DNA from: Petrosia ficiformis
Lineage: Eukaryota > Porifera > Demospongiae > Haplosclerida > Petrosiidae
Direction: 5' to 3'
Length of the DNA stretch: 64,000 nt
NCBI GenBank assembly: GCA_947044365.1
Contig: OX345636.1
Coordinates: 37,845,212-37,909,211 of the forward strand
The position numbers and the translations under genes are program-made. The notes beneath the pieces are model-generated. The model had not been told where the DNA came from. It did not search any database and saw nothing but the letters and a program-made list of their open reading frames with translations. Positions 36,059 through 48,600 of this stretch are shown here, piece after piece (the first letter of the stretch is position 1; every line of letters begins with the position of its first letter).

Positions 36059-39000
36059 TTAATCATCATCTTCATCAGTATCCATATGATATGACATGAA
36101 TATGTACTCAGGACAGGTAAAAGGTAGGAAATGAGGCTCAGGTGGGAGGAGCTCAAAACCCATGAAACGGAAATTTTGCATTAGTGTCTTGAGGTGTAAG
36201 TCATTTATGCTACGAGATAGGAGGAGGAATGCATAATGACAGTGAAGAGTCTCCTCAGCATAGTCCAAAAGAGAAACAAAACTGTGAAAAAATAATGATA
36301 ATTGAAATAACAAGAAACATAATTTTAGAAAAGGGACACATTCCCACAAATACAATGTAATTTTGATCAACTCTTACATTCAATTGTTTGCCATTCCACC
36401 ATTGTGTACAGGAACTCAATGATTGCTATAGCTTTTATTAGATATCAAATGTCTATAAACAATGGCAGAATAGCAAGGTAAGCATTACTCAAAATCATTT
36501 TGCATGAAAGTCTTTGAAAATAATATAACAGAGCTGCCAAGAGTTGTGTTACTAATTATTATAATCACTTTAGTGGGACCACACATGGGTTGGCACGCAT
36601 GGCTGAAAATATACATGTACCATGTCATAGTCCTCATATAACTGTTCTTCAAGCATTAATTAATGCTAAAATGATGCTAGTATAAATCAATAAACAAGAG
36701 TATTGTACAGCTCTTTTGACTTTGGTGTCACTGGTTTAGAGTAATATTACACTAGGAACAATCTGACAATGTGAGCTACATGTATCCATTGACTTGTGCT
36801 TTAACACCTGTACTCTCTCATCAATATCCAACAAGACATTAAAAGGATGTGGAAACATTGATCCAACTACCGGACATTTTGACCTATTTTCACTACTCTT
36901 GTCCTACTCTCCATATTCTTTGTTACAGTTTAGTTTCAATTTACCAGACATTCACTACATTTTATCACACAATGTCCTGCCTGACTGACTGTTTCCACAC
37001 CACACAAAATACATGATAATTAATATTCTCACATTAGCACTACATACCATTCTTTGCTGAAGGAGGAACCAGACTGTGAAATATGTACAAACAGGTTATG
37101 ATCCCAGGTAAGTACTTTCCATGATGACTTGACACTAGCTGGTTGACTCTGAGAGAATTTAAAGGTAGAAATACTCTGATCTGCTCCCTTAGACTCCTTA
37201 ATAGAATCCTACAAGAGTTTCAAAGGATACATGATAGCAAGACGAGGCTCTAATAATTAATTAAATATTTGAAAAATTAATTTACTCTAATCAAAATTTC
37301 ATTTATTTGTTGGTCAACACATACATGTAGTAATTGAACTTGTAATTATACATGAAAATGTTTGTGGTTGTAGATTCATATGTTCTACATGTATGCATTA
37401 AAACAAATACATCTATACATAAATGAAATATTCATTTCAGCCTTTTTAAAATGTCCCTAATTATACTTTTCACCCCTGAAATGAGGACACCCGTTTTCTC
37501 AAGAGTGTTCAGTACACTAAAGTACATGTACATTATATTAGGGCCATCCCTATGATTGCGGTTCGATGTAAGTTTATATATATACAAACACATGTATATA
37601 TATGTTTGTGTCACCTACGCGAGTATGTGTTGTATACGTAGTTAAAGAAGTTACATTATTCCCGGGGGGGCTCGGTCAATTAATGGGCGTGGCACATAAA
37701 AGAATGTGCGATCAAGCTCTACACACCAGCAGAAAGAAAGCTGTGTAGCTTACGTAGAACTAATAGCTAGCTATTCTGCCTGAAATATATTCATAATGTC
37801 CTTTGAAAGGTCAGGAGAGTAGATAATCAACTATAATCTTTCATGCTTGATAAAGTCAGCCATGATTACTGAATGCTGGACACCACAAAGCAGTCATAGG
37901 GATGTTTTGTTTCTCTATATACACTTGTTTGGTATTAGTTTTGATATCTACAGCTTTCTTGATGGTCTTCTGTCTAACTAAGTCAGTTAAAAGTGACTGC
38001 TATTTAAAACGCAGAAGTTATGCAGGCGAGTATAGAGGTGGGCGTTGCCCGTGGAAGTACTACATTTTCAAGCACTCATCTTACTCTCTTCCTGCTGATA
38101 ACGAAGCATAAATTTAACATCAATGGCTTGCTTAAGTAAGCTAGATTCTTGAATCTTATAAAATGTGAGAGTAAGTAATTAGATATTAAGTACTCCGCCC
38201 ACTAATTTATATTGCAGCTTGGGCGCTGAATCAATGCAAACGCACACGTTTCTTTTGTGCGCGTCTCAAAAGAAACACATGGTGATCGATAGTAAACGAG
38301 TTAACTATCGCGATTTTTAGACTGTGTACCAGTATTTATTTATATCACAATACTCATTCCTATACCGTGGTATGGTATGACAAAATTTTGCATACCAAAA
38401 TATATGGTTAACAACTTAACAGAAGGTATTTATGTGCTAATCAGTATTACTGTTGACCTTACGCTACAGCAGTGCTTTCCACAAAGCAGGGCTCTGCGCC
38501 CCACTATTTTTCCAAACACCCTGCTATGCTCCCCACTTTAAAAATCATTAACAAATTAATTAAAATTTTTTTAAAATACTGCTACTAGGCGTGTTTATTG
38601 ACCACATGTGTGTATTAAGAAGATTTCGAGCATTTAGATGTTTGCAAGTTGGAAGATGAAGACGGTAATGATGAGAGTCTATGATATGAGGATTCTATTG
38701 CTTTAAGTTACATATTGTGTGGCATAATCATTCATTACATTCATCTGTACATTTATCAAGTTTATCTCTTAAACCTGCTTACTATCTGGTAGCACCCTGC
38801 TATTTTTATGGCCCGTAGGGCCATCCCTGTAATTGCTTTCCACGGGGTTTAATGTATATATATATATATATATATATATATGTTTGTGTCACTTGCGCGA
38901 CTATGCGTTGTATACGTAGTTAAGGAAGTTGCGTCATTCCCGGGGGCTCGGTCAATTAATGGGCGTGGCGCGTAAACGAACGCGCGATCAAGCTCTACAC

Positions 39001-41326
39001 ACCAGCAGAAAGAAAGCTGTTGAACTTACGTAGAAACTGGAACTAATAGCTAGCTATTCTGCCTGAAATATATTCCTAAAGTTCTACAAGGTCCTTTGAA
39101 AGGTCAGGAGAGTAGATAATCAAAATAATAACTATAATAAGCTGTTGTCTTTCATGCTTGATAAAGTCAGCCATGATTACTGAATTCTGCACACCACAAA
39201 GCAGTCATATCTTCACTTAAATTTGTAAAGCAATCATAGGGATGTTTTTTTCTCTATATACACTTGTTTTCTTCTGTGGAGGGCACTGCACTACAGTATG
39301 CCAAAAAAGTTTTACCGATATATTTAGTATTGTAGTAGTCTGAACTGATTGTTGTTGGTATTTCAGGCACTCTTTGATGCTTACAGAATGTTAAATGTAG
39401 AACATGTGGTTAGTCAGTATTTAGTTATATTGTGATAATTATTTTATATCGTACTGTCAATATGGCCCAGCCCTGCTGTACACTTGAATTTACAAAGAAG
39501 ATGAATGATTATTAATTGATGTATATCAATTAATTTAGTGTTTACATTGAAACATAAAATGTGGTATTGAAAACATAAAGAGTGGCATTTTACCTAAATA
39601 CAACACTGCTAACGCAACAGAACAACATCGTTTTGTGGCTTCAATGACACGCATGAAAACAGAATGGAGCTAGAAAATGAGTGTCATTGCAGAAAGCTTA
39701 GAGCAGTGCTTGATGTTATAGTGGCTACTACGATACATGCCCCTATGGTGCCAGGTAATGGTTTGTCAGTGATAGCTTGAAACAACTATGCTAAACAAGT
39801 TGATACTCAGTGGATGTTAAAAGTAGTACATGTAAGTTGGCAATGTGTTGCCACAAAGTAGAAGCATGCTCTATTCACCGGCAATATGTTGATCAATGAT
39901 TGTAACCTACTACTTGTAACCTAGATGAACTACTTTCGACTATCCAATAGGGAGTGATGTCCAAGATTGCCATCAAGGACTACATGTAAGATCACTTTGA
40001 TACTGATTGAACCCTAACCACAAGGGAACCTTAACCACAAGGGACCCTAAATGAACCACATAATGATATTCATGAGATTTTGATGGCAATGTTGGACACA
40101 TGATCCAATAGGAGAAGGTAATGTGTTGCTTACTTCTAATTAGCCTTAGTGGATGGTAGGCTTTTGGACATATTTATATAAAAAAAATGAAAAAACCATT
40201 TTTTTAATGAAAGAGTATGAAGGGATGTCAAAACAGAAAAAGCACAGGAACAAGATTGGGATGGTACCCTAGCAACAAAATTAAACACCACTTCAAAATA
40301 ACAACCATACATAAGTACCACTTCTTGATGTTTTCCTGTGCAGTGCCAAATAAGAAGCTATTTGGGTCAATGTTACACCATATTAGCTTATCAAAAACAC
40401 TGATATACTTACTAATTCCTAAGTCATGAAGTTACTTACTACAATTTTCTTGTAGGCTATATTGTCTTCATCATCAGCTCCTCCTCCTTCATCTCCATCA
40501 AGTGAGTAGTCCTCTATACAAATGTCAGGAGTACTGCTCCATGTCGAGATGACAACAGGAGTGAACACAAAGGAAGGACTCCCTATATACATTACAAATA
40601 CATTTCATATACATGTACAATTATACATACAGCATTGGTAAAGTCTGTTGTCATTCATAATTAGGATGCAATGACTTTTATATGTACTATCAAAAGAATG
40701 TCAAACAACACATACACCTGTTGAAAAACAGTGTGTAAAGTGTGTGATGTGTTTCCTTAAATTATTTCAGTATACTTACTTTGTGGCGTCATTAATTATA
40801 CTGAAATGATGTATGCAAAACGTGACATGACTGTCACTATACACGTGGTATTTCAATGGCTATATGCATTGTAAGACACTATCCTTCTCTTATGTACTCT
40901 ATACTATAATAGTGTATAGGTTTATAAATCATTATACTATAACTGAATAACGAAACAAAGGATGGATATTTGACATACACACCAAATGACAGGTGACATA
41001 AATGTAATTACACAAGTACATTGTTCGTAATAGTGTATAGTGAGCTGTACAGACTATGCAGTTTACTACTAAGGGATAGGATATATATATATATATATAC
41101 CAGTGTCTTTGATAAGCTCACATGCCACACGATTAGCCCAAAGAGCGTCTTATTTGGCACTTCATAGTTCTCTCATTGGGCAAGTGGCACAGTTAATTAT
41201 GATTATATTACAACATTAGTTCTGTGTGTTAATTGGCTCAAGATGTATTCTCAATGGGGCGGCACACACTAACCATTTTTGAGCCAATTTGGCCCAAGCT
41301 TCAAAACATAACAAAACCTCTGATAC

Positions 41327-41378
<52 letters not shown>

Positions 41379-41766
41379 AAATGACCAAAGTACATGTATG
41401 TATACGTTTCTGTTTGGCTCCTTGGACTTGTCCCACATTAGTACAAACGTCAAGTCAACTTACAAGTAGAAAAAGTTTTTCTTTTGGATGACGACCCTGG
41501 AGTCCAACCGTTGTAGTTCTGGTGTTCAGACGGTTTATTCTTTTTCGTTGGGATTTTGACTGGTGTACAGCTGCAGGTGGCAGCCCGTACTGTGTAATAA
41601 ATAGACGAACGGTAAATAAAAATATGAAGAATTGCTAGCTTCCCAACTGACTGGAGTGTTCCAGCTTTTTATTTCACTGTAAACTGCCAGACTCCTTCTC
41701 CTTGAAGAGACGTGAACGAACACAAACTCTGAGGTTTTGATCACGTGTACCGCTCGTGATTATCAT
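36059..41766 (-). CDS. OAZ: Ornithine decarboxylase antizyme with +1 frameshift
   Basis: Antizyme binds ornithine decarboxylase, sends it to the proteasome and blocks polyamine uptake. Its synthesis is tuned by polyamine-stimulated +1 frameshifting. Certain exons on the minus strand: 40582-40440 (contains the shift site), 37208-37048, 36281-36059. They join in phase to give 156 residues after the shift. The tail [20 protein letters not shown] ... [17 protein letters not shown] ... YIFMSYHMD aligns with the human antizyme core (FAVLLEFAEEQL ... FSFLGFEIV ... FMAYTFE). ORF1 ends [16 protein letters not shown]. A candidate first exon is 41766-41678 ([29 protein letters not shown]), which joins the shift exon in the ORF1 frame to give 48 codons, using a weak donor (GTGAAA). 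A well-spliced extra exon, 41589-41464, is also possible and would change the frame logic. Introns hold MITE copies. Confidence 0.88.
37541..37905. mobile_element. MITE family A, copy 2
   Basis: GGGCCATCCCTATGATTGCG at the left and AAAGCAGTCATAGGGATG at the right, with GCGAGTATGTGTTGTATACG and CCCGGGGGGGCTCGGTCAAT inside. OAZ intron between 40440 and 37208. Confidence 0.78.
38806..39246. mobile_element. MITE family A, copy 3
   Basis: TTATGGCCCGTAGGGCCATC at the left, GTAAAGCAATCATAGGGATG at the right. A (TA)n run of about 24 bp follows the left end. Same OAZ intron as copy 2, same orientation. Confidence 0.8.
39957..40098. mobile_element. MITE family H, copy 1
   Basis: ATGTCCAAGATTGCCATCAA at the left and TTTTGATGGCAATGTTGGAC at the right are inverted repeats of about 19 bp. 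The interior GATCACTTTGATACTGATTG and GAACCACATAATGATATTCA is shared with 45889-46001. Confidence 0.75.
40524..40530 (-). promoter_or_regulatory. OAZ: +1 ribosomal frameshift site TCC-TGA-C
   Basis: On the minus strand the ORF1 codons read TAC TCC TGA, where TCC is 40530-40528 and the stop TGA is 40527-40525. Skipping the T at 40527 continues as GAC ATT TGT ATA GAG, the frame that leads through two further exons to the conserved antizyme core. TCC-TGA is the canonical animal antizyme shift site; here it is followed by C, where U is more common. Polyamine-dependent control is inferred from the family. Confidence 0.85.
41095..41325. mobile_element. MITE family D, inverted copy
   Basis: Contains GATAAGCTCACATGCCACAC, CGTCTTATTTGGCACTTCAT, TTAATTGGCTCAAGATGTAT and CCAATTTGGCCCAAGCTTCA; same order as at 25.5 kb. 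Followed by a (TA)n run at 41330-41372. Within the OAZ 5' introns. Confidence 0.7.
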
Positions 41767-41805
41767 GTAGATCTTTTGGAGGTGTGGCTCTATTCTCAGA
41801 TCAAG
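41767..41805. promoter_or_regulatory. Very short divergent interval between OAZ and COMMD4 start codons
   Basis: Only 39 bp separate the proposed OAZ ATG (41766, minus) and the COMMD4 ATG (41806, plus). If the OAZ start is right, the two 5' UTRs must overlap in antisense or be extremely short. No core promoter motif can be named. Confidence 0.4.
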
Positions 41806-44800
41806 ATGGTTAGTTGCCTATTGATTGATTATCTTCTAATTTACATCTCCATTATTTCTTCCAAGAAATTTAGGTTTTGCGGTGATCTTGATTGCCCTGA
41901 CTGGCTCCTTGCTGAAATCAGCATTCTTTCTAAACTTGTAAGAAACAATATAATACAATTCGAACTAAGAAATAGGCTGAGTCTATGGTCACCAAATAGA
42001 AATGCATCACTTTAGTTGTGTGTTATAAATACAAAACCCAATCCCACTTCTAACAGCTATACTGCATAACCTCCAGAGTGACTTCATACTTACAATTCAG
42101 TCTAGTCTGGTGAAACAGCTTCTCCCCTAAGCAGATGGCGGGGAGAATCTGCCAGCTCACAACCAACACTGCTCAGTGTTCTCATTCACGAAATCCTGTG
42201 TTCAAATCAGATTACATTGCCCTGCCCACGTGTGGTTTTATATTGATTAACTAAAGATGGCTACTAGATCTAGTGGAAGTGCATGTGGAAGTAAAGAAGC
42301 TGCTATTAACCTAGTTAGGAAACTTAACTGTGAAAAAATCTTAGACGTGAGCAGTTGAAGTAGTGTTGTTTTAGTTTGACAATAATAAAGACTTAGTTAT
42401 AGTTATAGTATGTCTAGTTTATATCACAGTTTTAGTTTAGTTATAGTTAATTAACTAAAGGCTTACACATGTACATTGTATATTTATCCAAAACGTATCT
42501 ATCCATCCATCCAATTTTGTTATAGTTATTACAGTAGACTTGTAATTTAGTTATAGTTCAGTTAACTAAAAGGGGTTTAATAGTTAATTAAAACAACATT
42601 AAGTTGATGGTATAGCATTCGTGGAAGAGATATAATAGTCTCCTATAGCATATGGGAAAAGCTTTTGTTATGACTGAGAAAATCTTTTATATCAACCGTC
42701 AAAGACTAAGTCTTACCACAACATACACAAAAGATTAAAAAATCCTCTTGTCTTTTTCTTCCAGTTGTAGCCACCATGGCGTGTTTATGATGGCATGTCG
42801 CCAACTGCACATTGCTGTGTGTTCCACTTAAATGTAATTGTGATTGATTATGACGAGACTCTCTGCCATCCAATTGTGGAAATGAGGAGAGGGTGGCTCA
42901 CCAGACTAGTTACAAATCCATGATTACATACTTACTCTTCTTATCACTAAGCTGATCGATATGTTCTGTTAATTGAAATTGCAATTCACTATCACTGTCT
43001 GAATCATCAACACTTAACAAGACTTAGTAATTTGGGTGTTCTTGTGAAATATAGCTTTGTCCATTATCTAGAATGTACTAAATTGCAATTACGTGTACAA
43101 GACTTAGTAATTTGGGTGTTCTTGTGAAATATAGCATATTTATTTTAGAAGTATGCCCCGCCTCCCTACATTCCAGACCCTTGATTTTATAATAAACGTT
43201 TTTCTTTCAATCTCAAAATGGTATGTTACTTTGTTAACACTTAGTATCAGGCTATTCCTCACACACACACACACATGTACAAACCACCCCTTCCCCTGGG
43301 AAGCAATTCCTATATGAAACCCTGTGTGTGTGTGTGTTTTAGGGTTGGGCAATATTGAAAATTAAGTTTTGTGTAAATATTGCCTTGTGATTATTGCAAT
43401 TTGCATCTACTCATTGATACTATCTATGATAGCAAATATACAATGGGTCATTTATTAAAAGGTGACGCTTCTGATCTTTGCTTTGAGACCATATGGCTCC
43501 AAATTATGTGTTAAACTATTATTTAATTACAGTAAGACAATATTTTGCCATTGCGATAATTTTGGCAGACCAAAATCATGTGATATGATTATTATAATGC
43601 AGTACGTAATATTGTAATGTATGCAATATATTGAATTATTGGCCAACCCTAGCATGTGTGTGAGAGAGTTGTTTCTAAAGAGTTTTGTGTCTCGTTATTT
43701 TATATTCATGTATTATCTTTCAGACTTCTATTAGAATGAAACAGCTTTGTTCTGAAATTGTTAAGAACTTACTTGGAAGTGACATTAATGTAAGTAAGAT
43801 CCCCCTTGTTTCGTCTCACAGCTTTCATGTACATCTGTTCATCTTTCATTGATAGTATGAACAAGTTGAAAAGTGGACTTCAAAAAATTTTGGTGAGTAT
43901 TTCTGTCCACAAACCATCTTAAGTATTTTTTATCCATGGGCACCACTTACACCCTCTGAAAAACAAAAAGTGTGTGTGATGACTACAGTCAAGTTTTGTT
44001 TTCTTTAGGAGTTTAACAATGGTTGCTTTTTGTTCTTGCAAAATGAATATAGAAAGTAATCGTAACTAATCATAATAATGTGGGTGTAATTAAATAGGAG
44101 ATCAGAAACATAATTGTCAACCACAAACACTTTACACTTGTACTTCTTCAGCTTTTCGAGTACACAGAAAGATAGAAACACTAATGCCATCAGCAATGAT
44201 TGATAGATAGTCACTGCAAAGCAATCATAAGGATACTTTTTCTCAATATCTTGTTTCATCTGTTGATGCAGTTACTTTGACAGCAGTTGTATCCTCTTTT
44301 CCTACTTTGTGTTTGCTGTCCATTCATTCCAAATACATTTTTACATTCAGCTATAATTTAATTTATCAATGACAATCCACTCTTCCATTGATCTCTACTT
44401 TCCAAATATTTAAACCCAGATCAAAGCAGTGTATTGCTCAATAACCAATCATACACAGGAATTATTCAACTATGAATATATTTTAAGTAACTATGAATAT
44501 GTATAATATTATGGTTTAAACGACTTATACACTGATGTAGGGTTGGACGATATTGAAAATTAAGTTTTGTGATTATTGCCTAAAGGTGACTATTACAAAT
44601 ATTGCAGCTACATGTATATACTCATTGATACCGTTGATAGCTTATTTAAAAAAAAGACAATTCGTTTTGAGAGAAGATTAAGTGTTGTGGTGTTTCTTAT
44701 CTGCATATATGTATATGTTATATGTATATGTTATAACACGCCTATGAGTGCTATATGAGATTTATAATCACCGAACACTCGGGCCGTAGGTGATTATAAT

Positions 44801-45616
44801 TCTGATATAGCATGAGTAGGCGTGTTATAATTAATGCATGTATATTTCACAAAAGACAAAACCTGTTGTTGATGTCTGATACTTCTCCTACCTTTTTGTC
44901 GGCACTTTGGGGAGAAGGTAAGCGTTGTTTTCTTGTAGTCTGTTTCGACGGCAGGTTTTATATCTGACCACAGGGTGCTATATCTGCTTTATAAACCTGT
45001 GGTTTACTTTGATGTTTCGCCGTATCAGGATATATTATAAATTAATTGCATGATTACCTATTATTTAATACGACATTTCTCTTTGTGATAATATCAGCAG
45101 ACCAAAGTTGTGCGATATGATTATTGCAATCCAATGATATTGCAATATATTGAATAATTGCCCAACTCTACACGGATGTAGAGAGATTATAACTACATGC
45201 ATATTTCCTAGGCTTTGCCCTTTGGATCCAAACAGCTATAATCCCACCCCACTATCATTAGTGTATAATCTCTATGCATGCATCTGCTTATTCCTTGAAT
45301 TTCCTTCCATTAATTAATATCAATTTATATCTTTCTTGTTACCTTCACAGAGGAATCAGATCTTAAAGCAGCAATTGCAGCTTTGTCTTTCATTTTATCA
45401 AGTGCTGCTAAACATTCAGTAGATGGAGAATCATTAGATAATGAACTGCAACAGCTTGGATTACCCAAAGGTTAGATATTAATTACTGTTGTGTCGTTTA
45501 TGTTGATGATATACTTACATCTAAATGCTTTGTATCACTTTGCCACATAGGCGAGGGTCCCGTCCCGACGGCGCTCGTTCAAATTTTATTTAATAGAGTT
45601 AGAGTTATAAATTATA

Positions 45617-45647
<31 letters not shown>

Positions 45648-48600
45648 CTGTATGACTATGGTTGTAAAGGTTTGGGATAAACATTGTTTATTAAAATATT
45701 AACACTCCTCTTTCACTTATTCACTCACTGATTATAACATACATGTAGCATCAACTAAAACTAATATCACACAGACCTCAATGCTACAGTGTTAATTGAA
45801 CACTATACTATATAGTCTTTGTATTTAGTTCAAGTGAGTTCCTAGACTGGCTTTTAGTTCTAAAACCAACGCACATGCACATGGAGTGATGTCCAAGGTT
45901 GCCATCAAAGACTAAGATCACTTTGATACTGATTGAACCCTAACCCTACCCTAAATGAACCACATAATGATATTCATGAGATTTTGATGGCAATGTTGGA
46001 CATAAATACATTACACTTAGTTTGAGCAGGAGTCCATGATAGAAAAAACGTAAGAGGGAAGGAGTGTGAATCGCCCACGTTGTAACGAGATTTTGTATCA
46101 GCGATGTCTCGCTAGCGGATATACTATTTTTAGAAAGTGTTTAGCCAGCAGAATGACCGCACCTCCAAGATACAAGATCGATAAAACGCTTCGTTTCTCC
46201 TAAAATAGGAGTACTTCTTGTCGCCTCTAGTAAACGATCTCTAGTTGTGTTTGCTACTTGATAGAATTAGAACGAATAGCAGACAATCTATGTGGCCTTC
46301 GTGTTGAAACAAAAGCCATGTTTTCGTGGAGGTGTGGTCATTTCTGGGCCACGTGGCCAAGCATCTTTCTAAAAATAGTATATCCGCTAGCGAGACATCG
46401 CTGATACAAAAATCTCGTTACAACGTGGGCGATTCACACTCCTTCCCTCTTACTATCATGGACTCCTGGTTTGAGGTATAGTGACCATTTGTAGTTCTAG
46501 TTATATTTTGTCTTGTTTCTCAAACTTTTAGTTTAGTTATAGTTCAATTGACTAAAAAATAGTAGTGCGCTTACTAAAAGGGTTTTAGTTTTAGCTAACT
46601 AACTAAAAGTGCCTACTTGTCACAAAAGGTGTTTTATATATACATGTAGTTATAGTAAACTAAAACAACACACACTAAACCATGGGCTGATGTCATAACA
46701 TTATCACATACATGTATGCTATAATATTATAATACAAAATGTAGACTTGGATTAAGGACTATAATAATATTATAGAAAAGCATCATATTTATAATCATAA
46801 CTCTATTTGATACAGAGAATGTAGGGTCTCTTTGTAGAGTTTATGCAGAGAATATCGTGAAACTACAGGAGGTTTTCAAAGCTAAAAGCCTCAGAAGTGA
46901 GTAGTTAATTATATACTCATACATGTACATGTATGTACATGTATGTAAATTGTCAGTGTAGAACTGACATTTATAAGCAATCTATGATTTTTAAAACATA
47001 TTCTTCAAAAATTCAATAAAGACTAGTAGTAAATTACTACAAGTCTTTATTGAATTTTTGACTAGTTTTTATTGATTTTTGAAGACCATGACTAGATAGT
47101 AATGGATAATGGTAATTAATGTATGTGTGTGAATGATATCATCTGTGCATATCGTACATACAATTACAAAATTAATCAGTTGCGAGAATACTGGTCCCCT
47201 ATTATAAGAACACTAAGTGTACCAGCCTTGATATTCTCAATACTTTGAAAGAGTAAGAAGAGAAATTATTGTTTTTACATGTACATACAGATAAACTTTT
47301 TATGGCCCATAGGGCCAACCCCTATAATTGCTTTTCACGGGGTTGAATCTATAATTAATTAACTATATAATATGGTTGTGGCCACTTGCACGACTATGCG
47401 TTGTATACGTAGTTAAAGAATTAAGTTGCATCATTCCCAGGAACTCAGTCAATTAATGGGTGTGACACGTTAAAGAACGTGCATTCGAGCTACAGACCAG
47501 CCAGGAAAGGATGTAAAACTGCTAATAACTGTTGTACATGTATATAGCAGAGAAACAGTATAAATATTATGCAAGAATGTTTAACAAGTAAGTATAATAA
47601 GTTGTTGAGTTTCAGACATGAGGAAGTCGTCATTAAGAACCTTGAAGGAGTACTTCAGTCAGTTCATCAAAGATCTGTGTGCAATCAGGCTTACACTTAC
47701 TTCTTCAGGCCCCAGCGTTCGAGTACACAAAAGGTAGAGACACTAGTGCCATCAGCAATGATTGATACGTAGTCATCACAAAGCAATTATAGGGATACTT
47801 TTTTCTCGTTAAATCTAATTATGATGTAATAATTATTAGCTTGTCACTTCCCTGTATCCCATTATTGCAAGTGAGAACACTGCTTATGTTCGTAATACTC
47901 TCATGTATGAGAGAATATATAATAACCACACATATTACCCCTAATAATAGTCAGGTGTGGCCTGACCCTTGCGAAAGGCGAAGGGTCAGGACCAGTACGG
48001 TAACAGTTTTTGTGTTGGTGGGTGGGGCTGCCTGGGTGGGGCTGGTTGCCAGAGATGATCAAGAATGCAGCTAAACAATGACGAAAGTCCATCATATCGA
48101 AATTCATCAGAGAAGAAAGGTAGATGCCCATAGCAGAGGGATTTTTCATACCCCATTGGTAAAACTGCAAACTCGTCATTGCCTCGAACGAAGGCATTTA
48201 TCACCCTCCTCTGCTCTTCTTTCGACCCATAACTTTCTGGCTACAGTTTCTTCCACCATTACTCTTATAATATTATTCATGTGTTGTAATTGCAATTTAA
48301 TGACATTTGACATCACTTCCTGTACGCAGAAAATCTGCGGCCAACACAAAAACTGTTACCGTACTGGTCCTGACCCTCTGCATTTCACAAGAGTCAGGCC
48401 GCGCCAATAATTTGTATATAATTATGTAGTTTCTAAACTTGAGACTGTTGACTGGAGAGTTGATTACATAATAAGTTCCAGTGCTCTACAAGTGAGGATT
48501 TTCACTTACATATATTGTAGCAATAGTTATCATATTCCTATTATAGGATGTAGGGGAACCCAAGGTACATTTGAAACTTGCCAAACGAGATCCAGTAACA

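Noticed and set aside
41535..41744. 69-codon minus-strand ORF beginning VIKTSEF
   Set aside because: Its first codon is GTG, not ATG, and it crosses a good AG acceptor at 41590; not a reliable antizyme ORF1. The ATG at 41766 is preferred, with low confidence.
41737..42015. 92-codon ORF as one continuous COMMD4 N-terminus
   Set aside because: Its middle is a 57-bp intron and its end runs past a donor at 41938; only ATG plus 24 codons belong to COMMD4.
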